Positions 11,035-20,959 of a stretch of DNA of 64,000 bases are shown here, piece by piece. The notes below the pieces were generated by a model that did not search any database, was not told where the DNA came from, and saw only the letters and a list, made by a program, of their open reading frames with translations. Position 1 is the stretch's first letter; every line of letters begins with the position of its first letter. Source of the stretch: Microstegium vimineum (taxonomy: Eukaryota > Streptophyta > Magnoliopsida > Poales > Poaceae); NCBI GenBank assembly GCA_022036555.1, contig CM039133.1, positions 7,285,894-7,349,893 on the forward strand. The letters are read 5' to 3'. The translations under genes were made by a program, and so were the position numbers.

Positions 11035-12274
11035 TGTTGGAATATGCCCTAGAGCTAATCATGTAGATGATTATATTCCGGTTGTATCCATGACTAATAA
11101 AGTGTTCTGAGAATATCCATTATAGACAACTAGTATTGATTGACAATTATGTGAATTGTTTGTGGAACTCAATTACTTGAATGGTTATTTTAAAAGTTGT
11201 CCCTGGTCGGAATTCTTGTAAGAGCACACTTGAATATTAGACCAGCACATGTATTAGTTGATGGCTATGTTTCACAAGTCATAGACATGGAGATGTCAAA
11301 CTAATAATGTGGGCACATGTGAGACATGTAGGCTGGACTGACCCAACAAGAGAAAGTCTCTATCCATGTCATGTACGTTATGTCCTTAGACCTAAGATTG
11401 TGGTATGTACTCAAGATGTGAAATGATCTACTTAGAGACTATCAAACGCTACTCCGTAATTGGGTAGTTATAAAGGTGGTCCTTGGGTGGTCGGGAAACA
11501 TGCTATGAGACATAGACAATCAAGATGGAATTTGCCCCTCTCTTCGTGAGAGAGATATCACTGGATCACTCATGTGATTGGATCAACAAATGCATGGCCG
11601 TGCTTGGGTTAAGTGTTAACCCACGAGTTGAACCATATATCGAGTGGCAAAGGGAATAACTTGTACATGGTCATAGTGGTTCGTCTGATATGATCATAGC
11701 GTATGCATAGGAGTTGACACGCCTTGCTAGAGGCCGCTATCAACTATTGGTCGAGTAAGAGTACTTGGGCCATGTCTATATATGCGTGAGCCCATAGGGT
11801 CGCACGCTTAAGGGGCTGGAAGCCTAATTCGGGTTGGACCCGAATTAGACTAGGTTTAGGGTTTCTAATGGGCCTCCACCGTGGGAGCTCGTTAGGACGC
11901 CTATATAAGCAAGGGGTGGGCGCGGGGCAAATTGATCCACGCCTTTTGGCAGCCGTCGTCACCTCCCCACGCTCACGCCTTTTGCTCCTCGCGGACCTAG
12001 CAGTCCGGAGGCGCAACGCTTCCTCCCTGCACGTGTGGGATTCCTCGGAGGTGCTGCATCTGGAGCACAAGGACGAACCGCGCGAAGGGGACGTTGAGAC
12101 GGACGACCACGCAACTGCACTGCCTGCTGCGACGCGCACGACTACATCAAGTCGTCTTCCGCTGCACCTGCGCGTCTAGTGGTAATCCCGTAACCTGTAA
12201 CTAGCAGTAGATCCTGGTTTATGAGGTCGAAAAGTTTTGTTTTCCGGCTAGCGTAGCAACCTCGTATTCCTACA
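11035..12274 (+). mobile_element. Solo LTR of a Ty1/copia element, copy 1 (1240 bp)
   Basis: Begins TGTTGGAATATGCCCTAGAG, the signature start of grass BARE/Angela-type copia LTRs, and ends ...TTCCTACA. A perfect 5-bp duplication GTGAT flanks it (11030-11034, 12275-12279), and it interrupts a CACTA subterminal repeat. No internal retroelement sequence is present, as expected after LTR-LTR recombination. A second copy lies at 15148-16390. Confidence 0.9.
11901..11910 (+). promoter_or_regulatory. TATA box in copia solo LTR 1
   Basis: CTATATAAGC about 870 bp into the LTR; the same motif sits at 16014-16023 in the second copy. It is the probable LTR promoter. Confidence 0.5.
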
Positions 12275-12279
12275 GTGAT

Positions 12280-12482
12280 GCCCCTTCACTGCCGGTTCTT
12301 CCTCTGACAGGCCCCCAATTATTGGGGGCAGGGGCTGAACCGGCAGTGAAACACCACATCACTGCCGGTTCGTGGCTTGAACCGGCAGTGATGCCTCTCG
12401 GCCCTATCACTGCCGGTTGAAGCCACCAACCGGCAGTGATGTGGTGTTTCACTACCGGTTCGTGGCTGGAACCGACAGTGAT
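12280..12482. repeat. CACTA subterminal repeat block
   Basis: At least seven copies of TCACTGCCGGTT or its complement alternate in orientation and form short hairpins. Such arrays are binding sites for CACTA transposase-associated proteins. Confidence 0.8.
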
Positions 12483-13103
12483 GTCTCCCTCCCTCCTCTG
12501 CCCAATAGTACAGAACAGTGCGTGAGGAGCTCTCTTGATCTCCATTGTTGGCTCCTCTTCACTCTTGGATCCTCATGTCTTCTTGCTCTTGGTTAGTAAC
12601 AAGCATAATTCTTTAGAATTGTTGGTTTACATTGTGTCAATTTGTGTTAGAGCTATGCTAGTTTTCATGATCAAGAACAGGGATGTTGCAATTTGTGTCA
12701 ATTTTTTGTAGCTTTTAGATCCAAAATTATTTAGAAAAATTGTAGCACTTTGTTTTTATTTTGTAATTATTGTATAATCATTGAGTAGCTAGGTTCGAAA
12801 GATTCGTCTCGAAAATTATGGATAAAAATTGTAATTAGTTATATTTATTATTTACATTTAATACTCAATACATGCATGAAAGATTTGATGGGATGTGGAA
12901 TAGATTCGGTATTTATTACTTAGATTTAATACTCCATGCATGCATTTAATACTTACATTTAATACTCCATGCTTCCATTGTTATCTATTTGTTCTCTTTA
13001 TTTTTATAGCGTGACCAAATTCAAATTATATCGAAGAATATTGTTCAAAATTGCTTCTATTAATATGTTCCTATGTTTCCTATGATTCCTTAGTGCTTCA
13101 CAG
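12483..13103. other. AT-rich CACTA internal spacer
   Basis: No gene seen. Short repeats of ATTTAATACTCCATGCATGCA occur at 12850-12980. The sequence leads into the TNP2 remnant and could include its leader or introns. Confidence 0.4.
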
Positions 13104-13785
13104 TTGAAAAAACTAGAGATGATGAGAAAGGATGCAAAAACACCATTGTTTTCGGGCTGCCCAATAAGCAAACTGGAAGCCAACAAAATGCTATTGGAGT
13201 TCAAATCAATGAATGGGTTGAGTGATAAAGGTTTCGATAACTTGTTAGCTATACTACATAAACTATTCCCGGAGGCCGAGTTAGCAGAAAAGACTTACCT
13301 TGCGAAGCAAATGATTTGTCCAATTGGCCTCGAGGTTGAGAAAATCCACGCGTGTTCCAACGACTGCATATTGTACCGTGGAGAGAAATACAAAGACTTG
13401 GATGCATGTCCCAAGTGTAAAACTCCCCGATACAAGCAAGGGTCATCAAATGATAGAAGCAAGACTAGAGGAGGGCCAGTAAAGTCCGTGTGGTATTTTC
13501 CTATAGCTCCACGAATGGAAGGATGACCCCTTCATCCTTGCAAAGGATGTTTTGCAAATCTTCTATGCAAGGGATAACAATACAAATGGAAGACGACATG
13601 TAGTATTGCAAGGAAAAAGGAAGATTGTAGGTGTCGACGGAGTGACAGACGAAGAAGAGTACAAAGGTTATGAAGAAATGGCTCCTTTTGGGGTGGACGT
13701 TACCCTACATGTCCTTGAAGAGGGTGATGAACCTGCTTACCTTCGGAGTGATCATGATGAGGCCATCATCGTGCCTGCACCGTGA
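13104..13785 (+). pseudogene. CACTA transposase (TNP2-like) remnant with large internal deletion
   Basis: 13104-13526 matches the N-terminal part of plant CACTA transposases: LLAILHKLFPEAELAEKTY, CPIGLEVEKIHACSNDCILYRG, then a CPKCKTPRYKQ cysteine motif and VWYFPIAPRMEG. 13530-13785, in another frame, matches the far C-terminal end (DUF4216-like): DPFILAKDVLQIFYARD, HVVLQGKRKIVGV, TDEEEYKGYEEMAPFGVDV, stop. The catalytic middle of a protein normally near 1000 residues is gone, and the junction near 13510-13525 shifts frame. It cannot transpose anything. Confidence 0.85.
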
Positions 13786-13921
13786 ATTGTTAGAGTATCA
13801 TAAACTATGTAATCTTTAATGAAATGTTGTTTTAGTAATTTACATCGAATTTGAGATCATATGGAGTTGTAGAGATTGATGAGTTGTACCACGTTGTTGA
13901 TTGATGTGTGCCATCTCAAAA

Positions 13922-14400
13922 GGAATTCAAAATCTATAAAGAATTAGACCTTGAGTGTATAAGCAGTAATGTAGAGCTCATCAAAACTAGCAAAAGCTAT
14001 GTTGGAAGATTTTCAACTTCTATTCAAATTTTTGGAGTAATTACAAAGGGGGCAATTGAATTTTAAACCCTTATTCAAATTCAAAATGGAATTAAAAAAC
14101 TATGAAGAATTAGACCTTGAGTGTATAAGAAATAATGTAGAGCTACTCAAAACTAGCAAAAGCTATGTTGGAAGATTTTCAACTTCTATTCAATTTTTTG
14201 GAGTAATTACAAAGAGGGTAATTGAATTTTAAACCCTTATTCAAATTAAAAATGGAATTCAAAAACTATAAAGAATTTGAATATGCTACTTCAGCAAAAG
14301 TTGTAGAGAATTAAAAATTATGCAACTTCTATGTTTGGAGTTTTTCAAGTTCTAGTAAAAAATCAGGAGTAATTTGAATTCGAAAGCAAAAGACAGATTT
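13922..14400. repeat. 166-bp tandem repeat, two full copies and a partial third
   Basis: Units start at 13922, 14088 and 14254, exactly 166 bp apart, each opening GGAATTcAAAAtCTATaAAGAATT and sharing AGCTATGTTGGAAGATTTTC. It lies between the TNP2 remnant and a subterminal block, so it is probably part of the CACTA 3' region. Confidence 0.85.
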
Positions 14401-14412
14401 AAAAAAATATAC

Positions 14413-14600
14413 ACATCACTGCCGGTAGTAGAGGAACGGGCAGTGATGTTCCTCTATCACTGCCGGTTCTAATAACCAACCGGCAGTGATGCGCCATCAT
14501 CACTGCCGGTTCAAAAGCTCCCTCATCACTGTCGGTTCTTCTTACAAACCGGCACTGATAGGGCACATCACTGTCGGTTTGTAATAAGAACCGACAGTGA
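14413..14600. repeat. CACTA subterminal repeat block
   Basis: About eight alternating copies of ATCACTG(C/T)CGGTT and its complement, paired as short hairpins around spacers such as CTTCTTAC and TAATAACC. Confidence 0.8.
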
Positions 14601-14734
14601 TATGCCACCCTATTTAATGAACTGGCGCATGTCTGAAAATTTCAGACGCGCGCCCGTTCCACACTTATCCATTCTTCCTGAGCCCGAGCTCGCCACTGCA
14701 CGCCGCCGCCGCCCACTGGACCTCGACGACCTCG

Positions 14735-14950
14735 ATGCCGCGAGGAGCTCCCTCCACTCCGCCGCTCTGCTCTGCTCGACGCCGCAACTGCACGCCGCCG
14801 CCGCCCGCTCTGCTCTGCTCGACGCACGCCGCCGCGAGGAGCTCCCTCCACTCCGCCGCTCTGCTCTGCTCGACGACGCAACTGCACGCCACCGCCGCCC
14901 GCTCTGCTCTGCTCGACGCACGCCGCCGCGAGGAGCTCCCTCCACTGCAT
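14735..14950. repeat. 94-bp GC-rich tandem repeat (about 2.3 copies)
   Basis: CGAGGAGCTCCCTCCACT recurs at 14741, 14835 and 14929 (period 94). As 94 is not a multiple of three, the long open frames here are a by-product of GC-rich composition. It lies within the putative leader (14600-15147) of the Harbinger gene pair. Confidence 0.85.
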
Positions 14951-15147
14951 GCCGCCGGATCCCCATTTTAAACCCCTTGTTCTCGTCTTCTGCCGGATCC
15001 GCGTCCAACTTCGCCGGTTATCCACCAACGGGGAGGTACGGTTCGTTCCTCACCCTGCTATCTTCTTGCTGCCCGATGAGTTCGTTACCTTAACCCAACC
15101 GCGCAATGTAGTCACACAATTTCTTTTGTCCTTTGTACAGAACTAAG

Positions 15148-16390
15148 TGTTGGGAATATGCCCTAGAGCTAATCATGTAGATGATTATATTCCGATTGTA
15201 TCCATGATTAATAAAGTGTTCTTTGAATATCCATTATAGACAACGAGTATTGATTGACAATTATGTGAATTGTTTGTGGAACTCAATTACCTAAATGGTT
15301 ATTCTAATAGTAGTCCCTGGTCGGCATTCTTGTAAGAGCACACTTGAATATTAGACCAGCACATGTATTAGTTGATGGCTATGTTTCACAAGTCATAGAC
15401 ATAGAGATGTCAAACTAATAATGTGGGCACATGTGAGACATGTAGGCTGAACTGACCCAACAAGAGAAAGTCTCTATTCATGTCATGTACGTTATGTCCT
15501 TAGACCTGAGATTGTGGTATGTACTCAAGATGTGAAACGATCTACTTAGAGACTATCAAACGCTACTCCGTTATTGGGTAGTTATAAAGGTGGTCCTTGG
15601 GTGGTCGGGAAACATGCTATGAGACATAGACAATCAAGATGGAATTTGCCCCTCTCTTCGTGAGAGAGATATCACTGGATCACTCATGTGATTGGATCAA
15701 CAAATGCATGGCCGTGCTTGGGTTAAGTGTTAACCCACGAGTTGAACCATATATCGAGTGGCGAAGGGAATAACTTGTGCATGGTCATAGTGGTTCGTCT
15801 GATATGATCATAGTGTATACATAGGAGTTGACACGTCTTGCTAGAGGCCGCTATCAACTATTGGTCGAGTAAGAGTACTTGGGCCATGTCTATGTATGCG
15901 TGAGCCCATAGGGTCGCACGCTTAAGGGGTTGGAAGCCTAATTCGGGTTGGACCCGAATTAGACTAGGTTTAGGGTTTCTAATGGGCCTCCACCGTGGGA
16001 GCTCGTTAGGACGCCTATATAAGCAAGGGGTGTGGGGCGGGGCGAATTAATCCACGCCTTTAGGCAGCCGTCGTCGCCTCCCCACGCTCGCGCCTTTTGC
16101 TCCTCGCGGACCTAGCAGTCCGGAGGCGCAACGCTTCCTCCCTGCACGTGTGGGATTCCTCGGAGGTGCTGCATCTGGAGCACAAGGACGAACCGCGCGA
16201 AGGGGACGTTGAGACGGACGACCACGCAACTGCACTGCCTGCTGCGACGCGCACGACTACATCAAGTTGTCTTCCGCTGCACCTGCGCGTCTAGTGGTAA
16301 TCCCGTAACCTGTAACTAGCAGTAGATCCTGGTTTATGAGGTCGAAAAGTTTTGTTTTTCCGGCTAGCGTAGCAACCTTGTTTTCCATCA
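15148..16390 (+). mobile_element. Solo LTR of the same Ty1/copia family, copy 2 (1243 bp)
   Basis: Begins TGTTGGGAATATGCCC and ends ...TTTTCCATCA. A perfect 5-bp duplication CTAAG flanks it (15143-15147, 16391-16395). It is collinear with and very similar to the copy at 11035-12274, same orientation. The different target duplications show two independent insertions. Confidence 0.9.
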
Positions 16391-16636
16391 CTAAGTCGGT
16401 AGACTCCCCTGCTGCCTGCCCACACTGGCAATTTCATCAGTTTCGTCGTCGTCACCTAAGGGATCCACCCTTCACGATGTTGGCAGCAAACGCCGCCGCC
16501 TGACCGACAAGGCAAGTACTTTAATCCGGACAACAACCTCGCAATGCATGCTTCACCTTATCGTAATGCTCTTAGTCTGATTATGTAGTACCAATAGCGC
16601 AGCCATATTAATTTGCAATCAAATACTTGTGTTCAG

Positions 16637-17578
16637 ATGAGTCAAGACCGTGCTGCCTGAGATGAGCGCACCCTGTCCATCCTGCTGGATCTAATTCTGA
16701 CATGAAAAGACCTATACCATTGGGGGGACAAAGGGCCAACCTCCACTGGATGGACCAATATTGAAACTGCTTTCAATCAGTCCACTAACCTTGGGTACAG
16801 CAGGAAGCAACTCCAAAACAAGCTTAGCGAGTTGAGACGGTCGTACTTTAATTGGCGTGACGGTAACAAGCACACTGGGTTAGGCCGCGACCCTGCATCT
16901 GGCGAGGTCGCGGTAGATCCAAGTTGGTATGCCACAAACCACGGGGTACTAACTAATCCTTCCTAGTGTCAATCGACTACCGTCTTTGGGTTTAGGTTAA
17001 CTAATTGACACCGTTCCCTTGCATTCATGACGTGCAGGAGAGTAGCCAGCCGGCTAGTCAGAAGTACAAACGCCCACCTTGCTTTGAGCAATTGTTCATC
17101 TTATTCGGGCACACACCCCGTCATAGGGGCAACCTGATGTCAGCTGGTGGCCATCAGCCAGATCCCACCCACACTCATGATAGCCCACACACCTGAAGAT
17201 CTGTCTGACAACCCTCCTGCTGACCACCGCAGTGGTGGCCAGGCGTCTAGACGTCGCACCAGAGAGCATTCTGTTTCCAGCCCACCAAGTAAGAAGAGTA
17301 GCAAGACACCCACGATGGCAGATGCAATTGTTTTTATGAATGAATCTCTTATTGATGGTGCCACCAGGAAAAAGGCCATTGCAAGAACTAGAGTTGATAG
17401 GCAAAAGGTCCTTCAAGTTCTCAGGGAAGACGGCGTCAACGAGGCTGATCCTCTCTTCCACCAGACCCTGGCTGTCACAGCTGACTTGAACCATCGAGAA
17501 AACTATCTAGATATGTTCTCTATTGTGGGGCAAACTGAGTTCGTGAAGACGATTTGGAGGACCATTAGGAAGGACTAG
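16637..17578 (+). pseudogene. PIF/Harbinger ORF1: Myb/SANT-like DNA-binding protein, broken
   Basis: Exon 16637-16945 reads ERTLSILLDLIL, GPTSTGWTNIETAFNQST, YSRKQLQNKLSELRRSYFNW and DPSWYATNHG, the Myb/SANT-like domain (Myb_DNA-bind_3) found in the accessory protein of PIF/Harbinger elements. A GT-AG intron (16946-17037) leads to PPCFEQLFILFGHTPRHRG. The frame then shifts near 17180 into an acidic/basic tail with IDGATRKKAIARTRVDRQKV ending in IWRTIRKD at 17578. In-frame TGAs lie at 16658-16660 and 16703-16705. In known elements this protein helps bring the nuclease to the TIRs. It stands about 330 bp upstream of the nuclease, same strand, the normal Harbinger layout. Confidence 0.75.
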
Positions 17579-17904
17579 TAGCGCTACGACTCGACAGCGT
17601 GGCAGTCACAAGTGTATCAGTTTTCCTTCATGAGTGTATCTGTTACTGTTTTGTTTGTTTTTCATGTACTAGTCAGTCTTGTTACCTACAATGTAATATG
17701 GTGCAAAACTATTCGTTTGGTTGTGTAATAAGTCGTGTGACTGAACTACTTGTTGCTAGATATGTCACACATGGTTTAAATTACATGTTCAGAGTTTGCT
17801 GATTGTTCTTTGTCACATCTATTAATGTCCTGTATGCATGGAACTATGGCGCATGCAGCCTTGTTGCTTATGGTTTCTGAACTAATGAACTGTCTGCTTT
17901 TCAG

Positions 17905-19136
17905 GCGGCCCAAGGTGATGGATGTCGAAACTAAGGAAGATGTGGACAAGCAGACAATGACGCAGGTCCTATTTGCATTGACAGTGATACAGGAGCTCCA
18001 GGCACAACAGCAAGGCACGGTAAACCCTGCAGCTCTAATACCTAGACTGACTGGGGCTCAATGGATGCAACTGAATTTGAATAACCCTAGAAGGTGTTTT
18101 GATAATTTGCGGATGACACCGGATGTTTTTATGAACCTGCATGACAAGTTGCTTCAGTTTGGGCTACGTGGAACAAATGAATTTTCTTCTGTAGAAGCCT
18201 TGGGTTTGTACGTGTGGACCTGCGCTCACGGGGCTGCCATTAGAGAGTGTCAGGATAGATTTTAAAGGTCTTTAGATACACTAAGTAGGAAGACAACATT
18301 TGTGACAAAAGTCATGTTTAGGTGGGCTAAGACTGTTTTATGTCCAGTGGATCCGACATATGGAGGTGTGCATGACGAACTTGCGCCATATCGACCATGG
18401 TTTGATGGCTGCATTGGGGCAATTGATGGCACACACATAAACGTAGAAGTCAGTCAAGCTGTCAAAAATCATTTCATTAACAGGAAAGGTCAAGCTTCGT
18501 TCAATGTCTGCGCCATTGTGGATATGCATGGCCGATTCACTTATGTTGCGGCCGGGAAAGCTGGCGCTTGTCACGACATGGTAGTTTTGAGGGAGTGTTT
18601 GCAGGATCCTTGTTTCCCCCATCCTCCTCAGGGTATTGCATGCTACTAACATCTACAATCCACATGCTTATACATGTTCTGTACATATGTTGTATCACTA
18701 ACCTTTAATTTGGAATTGGTCATTTGTTGTAGGACGCTATTACCTGGCGGACGCTGGGTACATGCAGCGGGAAGGATTCATGACCCCATATCGGAATACA
18801 AGGTACCATTTGCATGAATTCGAAGGTGTTGATGCAGGCATGTTAAATAAACAAGAGAAGTTTAACTATGTGCACAGCCGCCTGCGTAATGTCATAGAGC
18901 GTTGTTTTGGGGTTACCAAAGAAAGGTGGAAACTTTTGGAGGGGTTGCCTGGTTATTCCAGGGAAAAGCAAGCATGGGTCTTGATTTCAATTTTTGCAAT
19001 GGACAATTACTTTTGAGAAATTAACCATGGATTAGGTACCATGTATCCTGTTACCGAATGGGTTCACTTCAATGCTGCCGCTGGAACAAGTGCCATAAGG
19101 AAGTTAGCTGCCATTGCTATTTGGGGTATGCGATGA
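17905..19136 (+). pseudogene. PIF/Harbinger DDE transposase (HARBI1-like nuclease), broken
   Basis: Two exons, 17905-18632 and 18733-19136, split by a GT-AG intron that falls between PHPPQ and GRYYLADAGY. Domain DDE_Tnp_4: first Asp in IGAIDGTHINV, second in GKAGACHDMVVL, Glu in LRNVIERCFGVTKERWKLL. The N-terminal part has RCFDNLRMTPDVFMNLH and a helix-turn-helix-like EALGLYVWTCAHGAAIRECQDRF. In-frame TAA at 18263-18265 and TGA at 19014-19016; the frame continues after each (RSLDTLSRKTT; EINHGLGTMYP...WGMR, stop 19134-19136). Each is one transition from CAA or CGA. The catalytic triad is otherwise intact. No PIF terminal repeat was found, so whether it is a nested element or CACTA cargo is open. 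Confidence 0.85.
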
Positions 19137-19544
19137 AGGTAAGACGTCTGTGTATGAAGGTGTGTAACGTGCATTGTAGGTTTAGTTTTGCACGAATTGG
19201 TTGACCACCAAGTGTTGTTAGTTGGTGTGGTATGAAAGTGTTGTACATGCATTGTAGGTTTAGTTATGCACAAATTTGGTAGAGCACGAAGTGCTGGTAG
19301 ATGGCATTGCAATTGGCTGGAATTGGGTGCAATTAGGTGCTGCCACATGATTTATTTTGTCGTCAATTTGTGGACAGTAGTTTAATTTATAATTATGGTG
19401 TAATGGGTTCTTTGGACTTGGACTCTAATTATATGTTGTAATCTCATTTGTATGTACAATAAGTTTAAGACACATCTATGAATTTCTGTAATATAAATGT
19501 TGATGGTTTCTGTAATAAATGTAAATTAAAAAAATTAAATTACT
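19137..19544. other. Harbinger 3' flank, AT-rich, no gene
   Basis: Contains two imperfect copies of GCATTGTAGGTTTAGTT (19173, 19250) and GT-rich text. It is probably the 3' untranslated region of the transposase gene and CACTA spacer. Confidence 0.4.
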
Positions 19545-19800
19545 ACCGGATCACTTACAACCGGCAGTGATATCCTACATTCACTGCCGGTTGGGGTGCC
19601 AAACCGGCAGTGATGGCTCAAGCATCACTGCCAGTTGGTGTTACAAACCGGCAAGGTAACACCAACCGGCAGTGATGCTTGAGCCATCACTGCCAGTTTG
19701 GCATAACCGGCAGTGATGGCTTGGGCTCATCACCGCCGATTCGCCAGTGCCGGTTCAAAATCCGCCACTGTAAGGGGGTTTTAAACCGGCACTGATTGTC
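19545..19800. repeat. CACTA right subterminal repeats with 30-bp-arm hairpin
   Basis: Ten or so alternating ACCGGCAGTGAT motifs. Within them, 19615-19644 and 19656-19685 form inverted arms (one mismatch) around an 11-base loop. Confidence 0.85.
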
Positions 19801-19815
19801 GTTTCTGTAGTAGTG
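19792..19815 (-). repeat. CACTA terminal inverted repeat (right end)
   Basis: On the minus strand CACTACTACAGAAACGACAA starts at 19815, the canonical CACTA end, running straight into the subterminal motif CAGTGCCGGTT. The base triplet outside is AAA; no left partner is available to confirm a 3-bp duplication. Confidence 0.85.
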
Positions 19816-19827
19816 AAACTATGGTCA

Positions 19828-20310
19828 CGTTGAACTATTTTTTTAGAAAAAAATTGATTTTTCCGTTATATAGATAAATAGATAGATATAAAATATAATA
19901 TCCCACGAAAACAAACTACGGCCACGTGAAGATCTTGATCGACCGTGTTCACGTTGATCTATTTTTTAGAAAAAAAATAATCACCTTTTTTATTATAAAG
20001 ATAAATAATTTAATATCTCACAGAACAAACGGTCGCATGGATATCGGTCGTTGCTATTCACATTGAACTATTTTTTAGAAAAATTAATCACTTTTACCGT
20101 TATAAATAAATAGATAGATATAAAATGCAATATCCCAAAAAAACAAACTACGGCCACGTGGAGATCCTGATCGGCCGTGTGCACTTGATCCATTTTTTTA
20201 GAAAAAAAATCAACTTTTAACTAGCGTAAAATCTAACTGCTGACAAAATCAAACTTTGGCCCCACAAAAATCATGGTCGACCATTGATATTCACATCTAC
20301 ATCTACATAG
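19828..20310. repeat. Degenerate tandem repeat, four copies of about 110-125 bp
   Basis: Each unit opens GTTGA(A/T)CTATTTTTTAGAAAAA and closes with a GGCCACGTG...GATC(T/C)TGATCG(A/G)CCGTG-like stretch before TTCAC or TGCAC. Copies begin near 19828, 19950, 20066 and 20187, diverging in the AT-rich centre. Confidence 0.7.
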
Positions 20311-20346
20311 ACAACAGTGATTCACCTCATACTACACTCACCTAAC

Positions 20347-20951
20347 CAGGGTTCCCCAAACCGAACGGTTACCGCGGTAACCGGCCGGTTACCGGCAAAC
20401 CGCCCGGGACCGGTTCGGTTTCGGTACCGGTATGAATTCAAATTTCAAATTTGAAAAAAAAATCGAAAATGCTGAAAAAATTCCTAAAAATAGTTCATGA
20501 TTTATAGAGTCGAATGGTGTACAAATTTTTCAAATTGGAGTTCGTTTGCTATTTATTTTGACGTGTACAAGTTTGAAAAAAAAAGAAAAAGGATCTTTTT
20601 TATTTTTTTTTATTTTTTTTCAAACTTGTACGCGTCAAAATAAATAGCAAACGAACTCCAATTTGAAAAAAATTTACACCATTCGACTCTATAAATCATG
20701 AACTATTTTAGGAATTTTTTCAGCATTTTCGATTTTTTTTCAAATTTGAAATTTGGTTTGGGTCGGAACCGCCCAAACCGGACGGTAACCGGCCCTAACC
20801 GACCGGTTACCGGTCCCAAACCGTTTGAACTACGCCGTTTCAATTCAAAATGCAAACCGTTCGGTTTGGGGCCGGTTTGGGCGGTTACCGTCGGTAACCG
20901 CCAAACCGCCCGTGGACGGTTACCGGTTTCGAAACGGTAAGGTGAACCCTG
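20347..20951. mobile_element. hAT-type foldback/MITE, 605 bp, 8-bp target duplication
   Basis: The ends CAGGGTTCCCC and GGTGAACCCTG are inverted. The 8-bp direct repeat CACCTAAC flanks it (20339-20346, 20952-20959), which fits hAT. The core (about 20430-20760) is a near-perfect inverted repeat with roughly 150-bp arms around an A/T-rich loop near 20598. Outer parts are rich in ACCGGTTACCGG-like motifs. No protein is encoded. Confidence 0.85.
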
Positions 20952-20959
20952 CACCTAAC

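Larger units (their letters stand above)
10985..19815 (+). mobile_element. CACTA (En/Spm) transposon, heavily rearranged and nested
   Basis: The right terminus is clear: read inward on the minus strand, CACTACTACAGAAACGACAA starts at 19815. Blocks of the subterminal motif ACCGGCAGTGAT in both orientations sit at 10995-11030, 12280-12482, 14413-14600 and 19545-19800. A TNP2-type transposase remnant lies at 13104-13785. No CACTACTAC end exists on the left, either before or after the LINE, so the left border is lost or displaced; 10985 is only where similarity begins. Two solo LTRs and a PIF/Harbinger gene pair lie inside. Confidence 0.7.

Noticed and set aside
11744..12179. Open frames on both strands, duplicated at 16047-16294
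   Set aside because: They are inside the two copia solo LTRs and repeat only because the LTR does.
14400..14600. CRISPR-like regular short repeats
   Set aside because: Motifs alternate in orientation, spacers are short and palindromic, and the array is a CACTA subterminal region in a plant.
14602..15093. 163-codon frame with opposing frames
   Set aside because: Built on a 94-bp tandem repeat that changes frame at each copy; not a protein.
20290..20340. Possible 5' end of the autonomous Helitron (ATCTACATCTACATAG or TCATACTACACTC)
   Set aside because: Neither fits the 5' consensus well, and the second is not preceded by A; left unplaced.
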